From Pseudidiomarina aestuarii (GTDB lineage Bacteria; Pseudomonadota; Gammaproteobacteria; Enterobacterales; Alteromonadaceae): DNA of 64,000 bases. Under the pieces are notes generated by a model. The model did not search any database and was not told where the DNA came from. It was given only the letters and a program-made list of their open reading frames with translations. The stretch's first letter is position 1, and the number at the start of each line of letters is the position of its first letter. Positions 1-7,234 of the stretch are shown here, piece after piece. Made by a program: the position numbers and the translations under genes. The stretch is taken from positions 62,001-126,000 of the forward strand of contig NZ_PIPR01000002.1 in NCBI RefSeq assembly GCF_003987355.1, given 5' to 3'.

Positions 1-858
1 TTATTAGCCGTTTGTTTGACCCTGGTTGGCGCCTTTATCGGCGCCTTTTTTATTGATATGGGACCAGCCGAGAATCAAATCGTTGGCGTGCTGGTCGCCA
101 GTTACATTGGTGGCAGCGCCAACTTTGTGGCGACCGCCGAGGCCGTGAACTTTGCCGATTCTTCTCTATATACCGCGGCATTGACCGCCGATGCCATGGG
201 CGCGATTGTATTTTTGACCCTGCTGATGGCATTGCCTGCGGTGAAGTTTGTGTCTGCACGTTTTGCTGCGCGAGAGCGCGCAATAGAGCTGGAAACGCCT
301 GTTGGAAAAGACATCGAACAGTCCAGCGATTCGGAGTCAGTTTCTGAAAGCGGATTGGTTTTCTCGCTACTATTGAGTGCAGTGGTCTGCACCATTGGTT
401 TGTGGGTCGCCTCACTGTTTCCGCTAAGTGGCACCTTTATTATCGCCATTACCGTGTTGTCGCTACTGATCGCCAACTTTGCCCCGGCGCGTTTCAAAGC
501 GTACATTCAGTTTGACTACAACATCGGCACCATCTTTATGTATGTGTTTTTCGCCACCATTGGCTTAGGCGCAGACGTCAGTGCAGTCGTCGATGTTGCC
601 CTGCCGATTGTCGCTTTTCTGGTGATTTTGGTGGTGGTACATATTGTGTTGTTGGTGTGGCTCGGCGCGCGCTTTAAATTCAGCCTACCAGAAATGATGA
701 TAGCCTCGAGCGCCTGTATTCTCGGCCCAGCGGCCGCTGCAGCCCTAGCTGCCAGTCGTGGCTGGCGCCACTTGGTCACCCCAGGCATGCTTGCTGGCGT
801 ACTCGGCTATGCCATCGCCACCTTCATCGGCATCAGCCTCTCCGCCCTGCTGGGTTAA
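1..858 (+). CDS. DUF819 family membrane permease (3' part)
   Basis: The reading frame is open from the first base, so the true start lies left of the window. The visible 285 residues hold about seven to eight hydrophobic segments. A glycine-rich stretch, SYIGGSANFVATAEAV, near residue 35 is typical of DUF819 (YjcL-like) integral membrane proteins, and a second core near the C-terminus reads SACILGPAAAAALAASRGW. The family looks like secondary transporters of unknown substrate; sodium-coupled transport is only an inference. A charged linker (residues about 90-115) separates two membrane halves, consistent with an inverted-repeat transporter fold. It ends 40 bp from a convergent lipoprotein gene. 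Confidence 0.75.
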   Translation, partial: LLAVCLTLVGAFIGAFFIDMGPAENQIVGVLVASYIGGSANFVATAEAVNFADSSLYTAALTADAMGAIVFLTLLMALPAVKFVSARFAARERAIELETPVGKDIEQSSDSESVSESGLVFSLLLSAVVCTIGLWVASLFPLSGTFIIAITVLSLLIANFAPARFKAYIQFDYNIGTIFMYVFFATIGLGADVSAVVDVALPIVAFLVILVVVHIVLLVWLGARFKFSLPEMMIASSACILGPAAAAALAASRGWRHLVTPGMLAGVLGYAIATFIGISLSALLG

Positions 859-898
859 CTACTGTAAAAACTCTAAAACTATCCTCTAATGAGAATGT

Positions 899-1528
899 TT
901 AGTTATTCTCGGCAGCGCTTGCTGGTGTCGAGCTCATATACATTTCACGATTGCCATCCAGCACGTCTTCAAGGAATGTTTTTGCGTCGGTGTAAGTGCG
1001 GGCGCCGAAATTGCCATGACTACCTTCTGCACTCCAGCTTCCAAGTACTGCCAGTCTCGGATGATCGTCATGTGGAAGCGTCTTCTCGAGAGTGATGAAT
1101 TGGAACGTATCAACAGCACCTTCTACGCTCGGATTCTTGAGGATCAGGATCGAGTAGCAATGAGTAAACGACTTGGGCTCAGGAAAGTTTATGAGCACCG
1201 CTTCTTCGTTCTCGATAGCTCGAATCTCAATTGAATTGGCGTAGTTTTCACCCAAAATTTCAGTGGCAACCTCGCGAAAATATGAGTCATCGCCAGCTCT
1301 CAGTTCATCATAGAACTGACCATTAGAATGATGCGTCCATTCTGGCAGAATTCGATGCTGAAATTGATAAATGTATTTTTCGGATTCATCAGAATCTTCC
1401 GCTAGTAAGCCTGCGACTAACGCTTCGGCTTCACTTTTTGTGAGCTCCTCATCATTAACTTGTGGTGGCGCACTAGCACACCCCGCGAGAAGCAGGGTTG
1501 CCAATATCAGTGTGAGTAGCGATTTCAT
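899..1528 (-). CDS. Putative outer-membrane lipoprotein of unknown function
   Basis: The 209-residue product begins MKSLLTLILATLLLAGCA, a signal peptide with a clear lipobox (LAGC) cleaved before Cys17. This start was chosen over an upstream in-frame codon because AAGGA lies 8 bases before it and the signal peptide follows directly. The mature part is acidic, with no transmembrane segment and no motif I recognise. It may be a stand-alone lipoprotein. It lies 22 bp downstream of a tiny membrane protein gene on the same strand and may share its transcript with the serine hydrolase further upstream. Confidence 0.7.
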   Translation of the reverse strand: MKSLLTLILATLLLAGCASAPPQVNDEELTKSEAEALVAGLLAEDSDESEKYIYQFQHRILPEWTHHSNGQFYDELRAGDDSYFREVATEILGENYANSIEIRAIENEEAVLINFPEPKSFTHCYSILILKNPSVEGAVDTFQFITLEKTLPHDDHPRLAVLGSWSAEGSHGNFGARTYTDAKTFLEDVLDGNREMYMSSTPASAAENN

Positions 1529-1550
1529 GGCACGTCCTTGTGTTGTGGTC

Positions 1551-1742
1551 TTATTCTTTATTCGAGCTATTACGACTTTTCTCAATGACACCGTAGGTTA
1601 AACCCGCAGCGATGCCCAAAATCATTAACGTTGGAAATTGGTCGAAGGCAAAGGAAAACAGTGCGCCGATGATCAGACCGACAAATAGGTACTTCCAAAT
1701 CGGGTTCTCTTGCTTTTTCTCTGTCATTGTTCTGATTCTCAT
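1551..1742 (-). CDS. Small glycine-rich two-helix membrane protein
   Basis: The 63-residue product has a short charged N-terminus, then two hydrophobic helices (about residues 17-33 and 37-53) rich in Gly and Ala with the core GLIIGALFSFAFD, and a charged tail rich in Lys and Ser. Its ATG overlaps the stop of the upstream hydrolase gene as ATGA, which suggests translational coupling; an in-frame ATG at 1727 is an alternative. It resembles the protein at 3614-3811 in length, topology and core (GLIIG...FD), so the two look like paralogs. The function is unknown. Confidence 0.6.
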   Translation of the reverse strand: MRIRTMTEKKQENPIWKYLFVGLIIGALFSFAFDQFPTLMILGIAAGLTYGVIEKSRNSSNKE

Positions 1743-2863
1743 TCTTCTAAAAATAACTCGAGGAACTTCAATACTATGGGGTTTTCGTGAACTTTGGCCT
1801 CGGTAAGAGTATTGATATCATAACGCAGACCATCCGTATTGCCGAGTGCGACCAATGTCAGATTATCGTCTGGCGCTTTGACGAGCATTCCTGCGTAGGC
1901 ATCGGGCCACCAACCACTGTGCCACACCAAACGATGACCTTGCCAATTCTGGACAAACCAACCGTAAGCATAGGGCATAGGTTGTCCGTCACTATCCATT
2001 GCTGGTGTCCACATTCTCTCAAGCAATTCCGCGGACAGAATTCGTCCTTCATCCAAAGCAACCGAGTACTGTGCGATTGCTTTGGCGCTCGCAATAATGC
2101 CGGAGCTAGCGTTCAACTCGGTGTTGGGCAGTATTGAGTTTGCAAGTCCATCACCTTCTTCAGGGGCGTGTCGAAAAGGTGGTGCAAAATGGGTCAACAC
2201 CGAGCCGCCATCAGGGTCGCGCCAGCCCGCTGCGATGTTCCTGAGTTCGGCTGCGTCCAGCACGTATTTTTTCATCCAATACCGCCAGCTGTGGTCCGTG
2301 TTTTCTTCGACCCAGTTAGAAAGACGGCCGAACACAATTGGGTTATAGAAAAAGCTCGTTCCCGGTTCACCATTCACTTGGTGCTGAAGTACGTGACGCA
2401 ATGAAATAGGCTGGCCACAGTTGATGGGCGGAATCTGGTCGCCATTCTCAAGCTCACCGCCGCCAAATATAAAGCCACTGGTGGCGATCCACTGGCAGCG
2501 GCCATCCCAATCACTCAAGGTGGTGAAGTCGGCGTCGAGGTCGATATGTCCATCCGCTTCCATGGCCAGCAACGTTACAGCCGTAAACGTTTTAGTTATG
2601 GAAGCGGCAAGATAACTTGTGTCCTCGGTCGTCGCCTCCTCGGCGTCGTGATCCTGAAAACCAATGGTCTCCAGCATAATAATTTCACCGTCTTTCACGA
2701 CAGCAACCGACAGGCTTGGAATCTTGTTTTGAACACGAATTTCTCTCAGATAAGACTGAAACTCACTTATTTCGTGGCTCATACTCGGTGAGCGTGGTGA
2801 AGCTTCAACATTAGAAACGAGCGCAAGCGAAAGCGTAAGCAAAGTAGATACTATGCCATTCAT
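1739..2863 (-). CDS. Serine beta-lactamase-like hydrolase (class C / PBP4* fold)
   Basis: The 374-residue product has a cleavable signal peptide (MNGIVSTLLTLSLALVSNVEA). It carries the SxxK motif as SITK within AASITKTFTAVTLL near residue 90, and a C-terminal HSG box (WHSGWWPDAY) that replaces the KTG of penicillin-binding enzymes. This pattern fits the beta-lactamase family (Pfam PF00144), which includes esterases, D-aminopeptidases and PBP4*-like proteins. Periplasmic location is expected. The start at 2863 has AAGGAG six bases upstream. True beta-lactamase activity is not implied. It is the first gene of a possible three-gene unit with the tiny membrane protein and the lipoprotein. Confidence 0.8.
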   Translation of the reverse strand: MNGIVSTLLTLSLALVSNVEASPRSPSMSHEISEFQSYLREIRVQNKIPSLSVAVVKDGEIIMLETIGFQDHDAEEATTEDTSYLAASITKTFTAVTLLAMEADGHIDLDADFTTLSDWDGRCQWIATSGFIFGGGELENGDQIPPINCGQPISLRHVLQHQVNGEPGTSFFYNPIVFGRLSNWVEENTDHSWRYWMKKYVLDAAELRNIAAGWRDPDGGSVLTHFAPPFRHAPEEGDGLANSILPNTELNASSGIIASAKAIAQYSVALDEGRILSAELLERMWTPAMDSDGQPMPYAYGWFVQNWQGHRLVWHSGWWPDAYAGMLVKAPDDNLTLVALGNTDGLRYDINTLTEAKVHENPIVLKFLELFLEE

Positions 2864-2891
2864 GATGTTCTCCTTGACCAAATTTCAGGAT

Positions 2892-3470
2892 TTAACTTGG
2901 TTTAGTGACTTTTTTAGATCGAAGAAATGGAATGCTGGGGTAAAAGCATTTTTTAGATTTAACGACCGCAATGACGTTAATCAACATAACCAAAGCGGTG
3001 AAAGGCATGACTGCGATAAAGAACAAAAAGCCGTAGCCTTGAACACTGAGTAGCGCAACAAATGCAAGCACAAATAGAATGCTCATGGTGATGTGGAAAT
3101 TCACCACCGCACGACCATGCGCGTCATACAAAGGATGATCGTCGCGTTTGTGAATCCATAAAAATAAAGGAATCAAAATACTCAGAAATGGCACCATGAA
3201 ACCAATAAATGGCGCAGCATGAATTAACAGTAACCACTTTGTCTGGACATTGTCGTCACGCGGATTTTCGAGCTCCAACAGATCATCAACTTCGATATCC
3301 AACGCGGCGGCTAACAATTTAACAGTACGCAGATGCGGACTCACTTCGCTTTTCTCTAAGCGCTGAATGGTACGCACGGTCACACCCGTATTCTCAGCAA
3401 GCTGCTCTTGGGATAGGCCCTTTAACTTGCGTTGATATAACAACCGTTCTGCGAATGCTGCTTGGTTCAT
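2892..3470 (-). CDS. XRE-family HTH regulator fused to a DUF4870 membrane domain
   Basis: Residues 1-65 form a Cro/CI-type helix-turn-helix (LSQEQLAENTGVTVRTIQRL), followed by an acidic linker. Residues about 75-180 hold a DUF4870-like membrane module with three to four hydrophobic helices and the typical segment HPLYDAHGRAVVNFHITM. The architecture implies a membrane-tethered transcription factor that senses something in the membrane; this is inference. It lies 28 bp upstream of the serine hydrolase on the same strand and may control it. A GACATT-GT-AATGTC palindrome about 70 bp upstream of its start may be its own operator. Confidence 0.8.
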   Translation of the reverse strand: MNQAAFAERLLYQRKLKGLSQEQLAENTGVTVRTIQRLEKSEVSPHLRTVKLLAAALDIEVDDLLELENPRDDNVQTKWLLLIHAAPFIGFMVPFLSILIPLFLWIHKRDDHPLYDAHGRAVVNFHITMSILFVLAFVALLSVQGYGFLFFIAVMPFTALVMLINVIAVVKSKKCFYPSIPFLRSKKVTKPS

Positions 3471-3539
3471 GATTTAATTCGGCTCTATTGCGGTGCATTT
3501 GATGGAGACATCATAGCCAATACTACCTGACACGTTTAC

Positions 3540-3553
3540 GACATTGTAATGTC
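3540..3553. promoter_or_regulatory. Palindromic operator candidate upstream of the XRE-DUF4870 gene
   Basis: GACATT and AATGTC form a perfect 6-bp inverted repeat around GT, 70 bp upstream of the XRE-DUF4870 start and 60 bp from the small membrane protein stop. Size and symmetry suit a Cro/CI-type dimer. Assignment to this regulator is inference. Confidence 0.35.
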
Positions 3554-3613
3554 ATGTTCCTGTCAATTGCCGATGAATACTGGAATTTTGTAGTTTGAGA
3601 GTGGATGAGAGGA

Positions 3614-3811
3614 CTATTCTTTAGGGGCGCGCTTTTTCGCTGAAGCATCAACTGCTACCCCGAAAATTAGACCTAGAGCGATACCGGTCGCTAGATTGTC
3701 AAAGATAATTCCGAAGGTAACACCAATAATTAAGCCAAAGCCGATACGACTCCCCGCTGCCTGATTTGATTTCTCAGCCTCAGCTTCATGTTCTGAATCT
3801 TTTTCACTCAT
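3614..3811 (-). CDS. Small glycine-zipper-like membrane protein
   Basis: The 65-residue product has an acidic, Glu-rich N-terminus (about 20 residues), a glycine-rich hydrophobic region (GFGLIIGVTFGIIFDN, then ATGIALGLIFGVAVD) and a basic tail ending KKRAPKE. Glycines spaced every three to four residues suggest tightly packed helices. It looks paralogous to the 63-residue protein at 1551-1742. It stands alone between the XRE-DUF4870 gene and the divergent nuclease gene. I cannot assign a function; a pore- or holin-like role is possible but unsupported. Confidence 0.6.
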   Translation of the reverse strand: MSEKDSEHEAEAEKSNQAAGSRIGFGLIIGVTFGIIFDNLATGIALGLIFGVAVDASAKKRAPKE

Positions 3812-3936
3812 ATTCGTGCCTTAATTAGCAATATTTTATCTCTATTTTATTGAGAGGCTATCGTATATTGTTTCGATAATGCTGCGTACTTGTTTATAAA
3901 AGTATCAACAAACTAGTTAAAGACAAGGAAATTTTT

Positions 3937-4779
3937 ATGGCGAGAAGGAAATCAACGGGCGAAGAGCTGCTCGAGCTATTCAGCTTAATGCCATGGTACA
4001 TCTGTTTGATACTTGCTTTAGCTCTACATTTTGGAGTTGATGTTTACGTTTCAATGTCTGCGCCTGATACTGAGTTGAAAGCCAGTCCCCAATTGGCAAG
4101 CAGTGTAATCAGCAATATGTTCGGTAATATTGTGTTGCTGCTATCGAAGTGGGCTCTTCCTTTCCTTCTTATTATTGCAGCGTTTGGATCCTTTATGCGC
4201 TCAAAGCGTCAGGCTCGGGTCTATGATGGCATTAAGTCAGCTCAATACGATGAATCCATTTCCAAACTATCATGGCGAAATTTCGAAGTACTCGTTGGTG
4301 AGTTCTTTCGTCGCGACGGTTACATCGTCTACGATACCGGCAAGGGTAAAGATGGTGGCGTTGACCTCAGGGTTATCAAAGATGGCCAGTTATATCTGGT
4401 TCAATGCAAGCACTGGCAACAATTACGTGTCCCGGTAAACGTTGTCCGAGAGCTATTTGGTGTAATGATATCTGAAAATGCAGATGGCGTGTTCATCGTT
4501 GCTTCCGGTAGCATGACCAAGGATGCCAAAGAGTTCGCACAAGGCAAACGAATTGAGGTGATCGACGGCAAAAAGCTACGACAGTTTTTTGAACAACAAC
4601 AGCAGTCAAAAGAGCGATATCGATTCGTCCCAACGTCAGTCGAAACCAGAGAAAAGCACTCGTGCCCAATCTGCGGAGGGGAAATGACAGAGCGTGTCGC
4701 AAAGCGAGGGCCGAGAGCAGGACAGAAGTTTCTTGGTTGCCTCAAATATCCTAACTGCCGAGGAATTGTGAACTTATAA
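3937..4779 (+). CDS. Membrane-anchored Mrr-type restriction endonuclease-like protein with C4 zinc finger
   Basis: The 280-residue product has two N-terminal transmembrane helices (about 18-38 and 62-84). A restriction-endonuclease-like (Mrr_cat) domain follows at 108-215, with the PD-(D/E)xK-type residues Asp143 in GGVDLRV and Gln156-x-Lys158 in VQCKHW. A topoisomerase-type C4 zinc ribbon lies at 242-280 (CPICGG, then GCLKYPNCRG). The catalytic residues look intact. Stand-alone proteins of this layout are common and often annotated as restriction endonucleases, but no methylase or specificity subunit is adjacent. Roles in defence against foreign DNA or in DNA processing at the membrane are both possible. 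AAGGA lies upstream of the ATG. Confidence 0.8.
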   Translation: MARRKSTGEELLELFSLMPWYICLILALALHFGVDVYVSMSAPDTELKASPQLASSVISNMFGNIVLLLSKWALPFLLIIAAFGSFMRSKRQARVYDGIKSAQYDESISKLSWRNFEVLVGEFFRRDGYIVYDTGKGKDGGVDLRVIKDGQLYLVQCKHWQQLRVPVNVVRELFGVMISENADGVFIVASGSMTKDAKEFAQGKRIEVIDGKKLRQFFEQQQQSKERYRFVPTSVETREKHSCPICGGEMTERVAKRGPRAGQKFLGCLKYPNCRGIVNL

Positions 4780-4814
4780 AACGACTTGTAGCAGTTACAA
4801 TAAAAGTTTTGGTG

Positions 4815-5234
4815 CTAACTAGTAAGCGTGAGCACCAGCGTGCGCGCGCCGCCGTGGTCTCGATGCTCGCACAAGTAAATACCCTGCCAGGTTCCCATGT
4901 TTAAAAGACCATCGGTTACCGGAACAGTGACTGAGCTACCCAGCAAACTAGATTTTAGATGCGCCGGCATGTCGTCTGGACCTTCGCAAGTGTGACGATA
5001 GTAGGGCGCGTTTTCCGGAACCATAGTATTGAAGTGACTTTCGAAGTCGGTGCGTACGGTGGGATCAGCATTCTCATTGATGGTCAGCGATGCTGAGGTG
5101 TGCTTGATAAACACATGTAGCAATCCTGCTTTTACCTCATGCAAGTTAGGCAACCCTCGTTCAATATCATCGGTAATGATGTGAAATCCGCGTGGATAGG
5201 GACGTAATCTGAGTTCGGTTTGAAAAATCGGCAT
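4815..5234 (-). CDS. yjbQ: YjbQ family protein (UPF0047, secondary thiamine-phosphate synthase)
   Basis: The 139-residue product matches the full length of the YjbQ/UPF0047 family. It has characteristic motifs: KHTSASLTINENADP in the middle, then HLKSSLLGSSVTVPV and the C-terminal GTWQGIYLCEHRDHGG with the conserved His and Glu residues. E. coli YjbQ has weak thiamine phosphate synthase activity; its main role is unclear. The frame stays open upstream to 5717, but family length and an ATG at 5234 place the start there. It is a single gene convergent with the nuclease gene, ending 36 bp away. Confidence 0.88.
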   Translation of the reverse strand: MPIFQTELRLRPYPRGFHIITDDIERGLPNLHEVKAGLLHVFIKHTSASLTINENADPTVRTDFESHFNTMVPENAPYYRHTCEGPDDMPAHLKSSLLGSSVTVPVTDGLLNMGTWQGIYLCEHRDHGGARTLVLTLTS

Positions 5235-5495
5235 GACAGTTCTCGCTAACGTGGTTAAGCTGAAGCTATCAACTATTAGCGCTTGCATCAATCCTCGCAC
5301 AGGCAGCGTATCGGGAAGCCGATGTCCATTTATTCGCGTTTCATTTAAGCCGCTATATCCGCACGAGCTAAAGTGTTCTGAATTAAATTTTACGATAAAC
5401 ATAAAATATTCGTTGCATATCATTGAATCTGGATCTATCTTGTGGGTGTTCGCATGGCGCAATGAGCGCTGGCACTTCCAATTTGGAGTCAGACA

Positions 5496-6101
5496 ATGAA
5501 ATCGAATTTCTATCAGTGGGCGAGTATGGCAGCATTGGCGTTGGCTATCTTGTTCCCAATTTATTGGCTCGGTGTGTTTGGTCTCGCTATCGACAATTAC
5601 GAGAGCGGCTTTGTGGATAACATCACCACGCTTGATGCTTGGGATGTGTTGTTCGTGATTATTGGCGCGCTTGAAGTTTTTGTTTACTTGGCGCTGCGTG
5701 GGTCGTTTAAACATCAAATCGAAGGCGGGTTAGCAGCCGTGGCGCTGCTCGTTATGGCAGCATTGGTAGCGTTGTTTCATCTGACGGTAGTAGTGGATAT
5801 CTCATTGTCGATGGGGCTATTAGCCAACTATAGCGAAGGACTCATCGAGTTCGTATTGATTGCCAGCTTGGTCATTCTCTTCTTGTACGCGGCAGTGGCC
5901 TTTGTGTTTGCCATTGCACTACTACTGAAGTTCGCTGAGCTCAGCATGCTAATGAAAGTGTTCGCATGTGGTGTGTTGATCATGGCAGTGTTCCAGTTCA
6001 CAGTGATTCTAGGTATCGCCAATATCTTCTTGTTCCCAGTATTGATGCTGCTGCTCGCAGTGCATTTCTGGCGTGGTGAGCAAATTGTTGAGGTGGTTTA
6101 G
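5496..6101 (+). CDS. Integral membrane protein, possibly DUF2975-like
   Basis: The 201-residue product has about six hydrophobic segments and few charged residues, so it is an integral inner-membrane protein. GGAG lies nine bases before the ATG. It is followed 21 bp later by a 68-residue Cro/CI-type HTH gene. That arrangement resembles the DUF2975 membrane protein plus YozG-type regulator pairs of other bacteria, which is why I suggest DUF2975. I see no motif that proves the assignment, and no transport or enzymatic signature. Confidence 0.6.
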   Translation: MKSNFYQWASMAALALAILFPIYWLGVFGLAIDNYESGFVDNITTLDAWDVLFVIIGALEVFVYLALRGSFKHQIEGGLAAVALLVMAALVALFHLTVVVDISLSMGLLANYSEGLIEFVLIASLVILFLYAAVAFVFAIALLLKFAELSMLMKVFACGVLIMAVFQFTVILGIANIFLFPVLMLLLAVHFWRGEQIVEVV

Positions 6102-6122
6102 CGTGCGCAGAGGTACCGTGAA

Positions 6123-6329
6123 ATGAGCATTCAAATCAATCTCGACGTTGAGCTCGCTAAGAACAAAATGTCACTAACCGAGCTTTCGGAGCGGGTGGGC
6201 GTGTCGATGACCAACTTGTCGCTGCTGAAAACCGGCAAGGTCAAAGCCATCCGCTTCAGTACGCTGGAAGCTATTTGCCGTGCGCTGAATTGTCAGCCCG
6301 GCGACCTGATGGCCTACTTGCCCGACTAG
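6123..6329 (+). CDS. Small XRE-family HTH regulator (YozG-like)
   Basis: The 68-residue product is almost entirely a Cro/CI helix-turn-helix. It shows the segments LTELSERVGVSMTNLSLLKTG and the YozG-type ending AICRALNCQPGDLMAYLPD. It probably binds DNA as a dimer. Its gene follows the membrane protein gene by 21 bp in what looks like a two-gene unit, so it likely controls that unit or is controlled through the membrane partner. Its stop codon overlaps the stop of the convergent regulator gene by a few bases. Confidence 0.85.
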   Translation: MSIQINLDVELAKNKMSLTELSERVGVSMTNLSLLKTGKVKAIRFSTLEAICRALNCQPGDLMAYLPD

Positions 6330-7060
6330 CGATTGGGGAGCAGCGCGAGTGCGAGTTCGTAAGTGTGCTCGGTATCGGTACCATGATGATAGAGCTCGGA
6401 GAACTCGGCGTATTTGTCGACCAGAGCAATGATGTCTTCGCACAGCTGTTGATGGGCTTTCGGTGGGAGATGAAGAGGTTTGAGCAGCAACAATTCGCGG
6501 GCATCGCGCTCGGGTTGTAGTAAGTGTTCACTTGCACGTTGAACATGCTCTGCAATGCTGCGACGCAGCACCAAACTATCGGGCGCGAAGCCGAGGGGTG
6601 GGTCAACCGAGAAACGAATGTGATTATCAACGCCGAGTTCTATTAATTCGACATCTTCCAGCAGCCGTAACTTCTGATACAAAATGACTTGGTTTAGTCC
6701 CAATTGCTCGGCCGCTTGCGTTGCAGTCTTACGCAAGAAAAATAGTTGCACGAACAGTTCGTAGAGTACTGAATCGTCGGCGAACGCCTGATCTTGTCGC
6801 GGCGTAAAGTAATGGTGCTGGCCATGTTCTCGTTGCGCCGCTTGCAGTAGGTCGGTGACATCAATTCGACAGTAATCAGCTAATAACAGCAATCGTTGTA
6901 GACTGATGTCGTCCTGATTTAGCATGCGCTTGACGGTATTCTCTGACACGTCCATAAGCGCCGCGATGTCTTGGTACGTCACTCCGTTGTCTTTGAGCTT
7001 CGCTTTAATGAGCTCTAAACAGCGATCAATGACCAGAGGGTGAAAGGAAGTTCCAGACAT
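6326..7060 (-). CDS. XRE-like transcriptional regulator
   Basis: The 244-residue product begins with a helix-turn-helix (residues about 10-60, VTYQDIAALMDVSENTVKRML) followed by LADYCRIDVTDLLQAAQ, a usual Cro/CI C-terminal helix. Residues about 75-244 form an alpha-helical domain, apparently with a second winged-HTH-like part (TATQAAEQLGLNQVILYQKL). It probably regulates a small set of genes; the effector is unknown. A good Fur-box match lies 19 bp upstream of its start, suggesting iron control. It is divergent from the M23 peptidase gene. Confidence 0.7.
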   Translation of the reverse strand: MSGTSFHPLVIDRCLELIKAKLKDNGVTYQDIAALMDVSENTVKRMLNQDDISLQRLLLLADYCRIDVTDLLQAAQREHGQHHYFTPRQDQAFADDSVLYELFVQLFFLRKTATQAAEQLGLNQVILYQKLRLLEDVELIELGVDNHIRFSVDPPLGFAPDSLVLRRSIAEHVQRASEHLLQPERDARELLLLKPLHLPPKAHQQLCEDIIALVDKYAEFSELYHHGTDTEHTYELALALLPNR

Positions 7061-7078
7061 AACGCCTCAGAAGTATCA

Positions 7079-7097
7079 AATAATGATAATCATAGTA
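7079..7097. promoter_or_regulatory. Candidate Fur box
   Basis: The 19 bases starting 19 bp upstream of the XRE-like gene match the classical Fur consensus GATAATGATAATCATTATC at 15 positions, including the contiguous core ATAATGATAATCAT. Count and alignment were made by eye. The site could serve the regulator (minus strand) or, less likely, the peptidase gene 138 bp away. Confidence 0.55.
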
Positions 7098-7187
7098 TCA
7101 ATATTTGATGCTCTTTAATCAACTCTTCCCACTCTATTGCTCTCAAACCGGAACCTACTTACAGTCTCTATATCTGTTCACTATTCA

Positions 7188-7220
7188 CCGTTCACTTTCC
7201 AGCAACCGTTCACTTTCCAG
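7188..7220. repeat. 15-bp direct repeat with heptad flavour
   Basis: The 15-mer CCGTTCACTTTCCAG occurs twice (7188-7202 and 7206-7220), preceded by GTTCACTATTCA. The GTTCACT/ATTCACC 7-bp units resemble those in the hairpin at 24906-24996. It lies directly upstream of the M23 peptidase start. Confidence 0.7.
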
Positions 7221-7234
7221 AAACAGAGCCAGCT

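Noticed and set aside
5235-5717. The frame of the YjbQ gene stays open for about 160 codons upstream.
   Set aside because: The added residues show no domain and unlikely composition, YjbQ proteins are about 139 residues, and ATG 5234 fits. The upstream part also overlaps the next gene's promoter and start.
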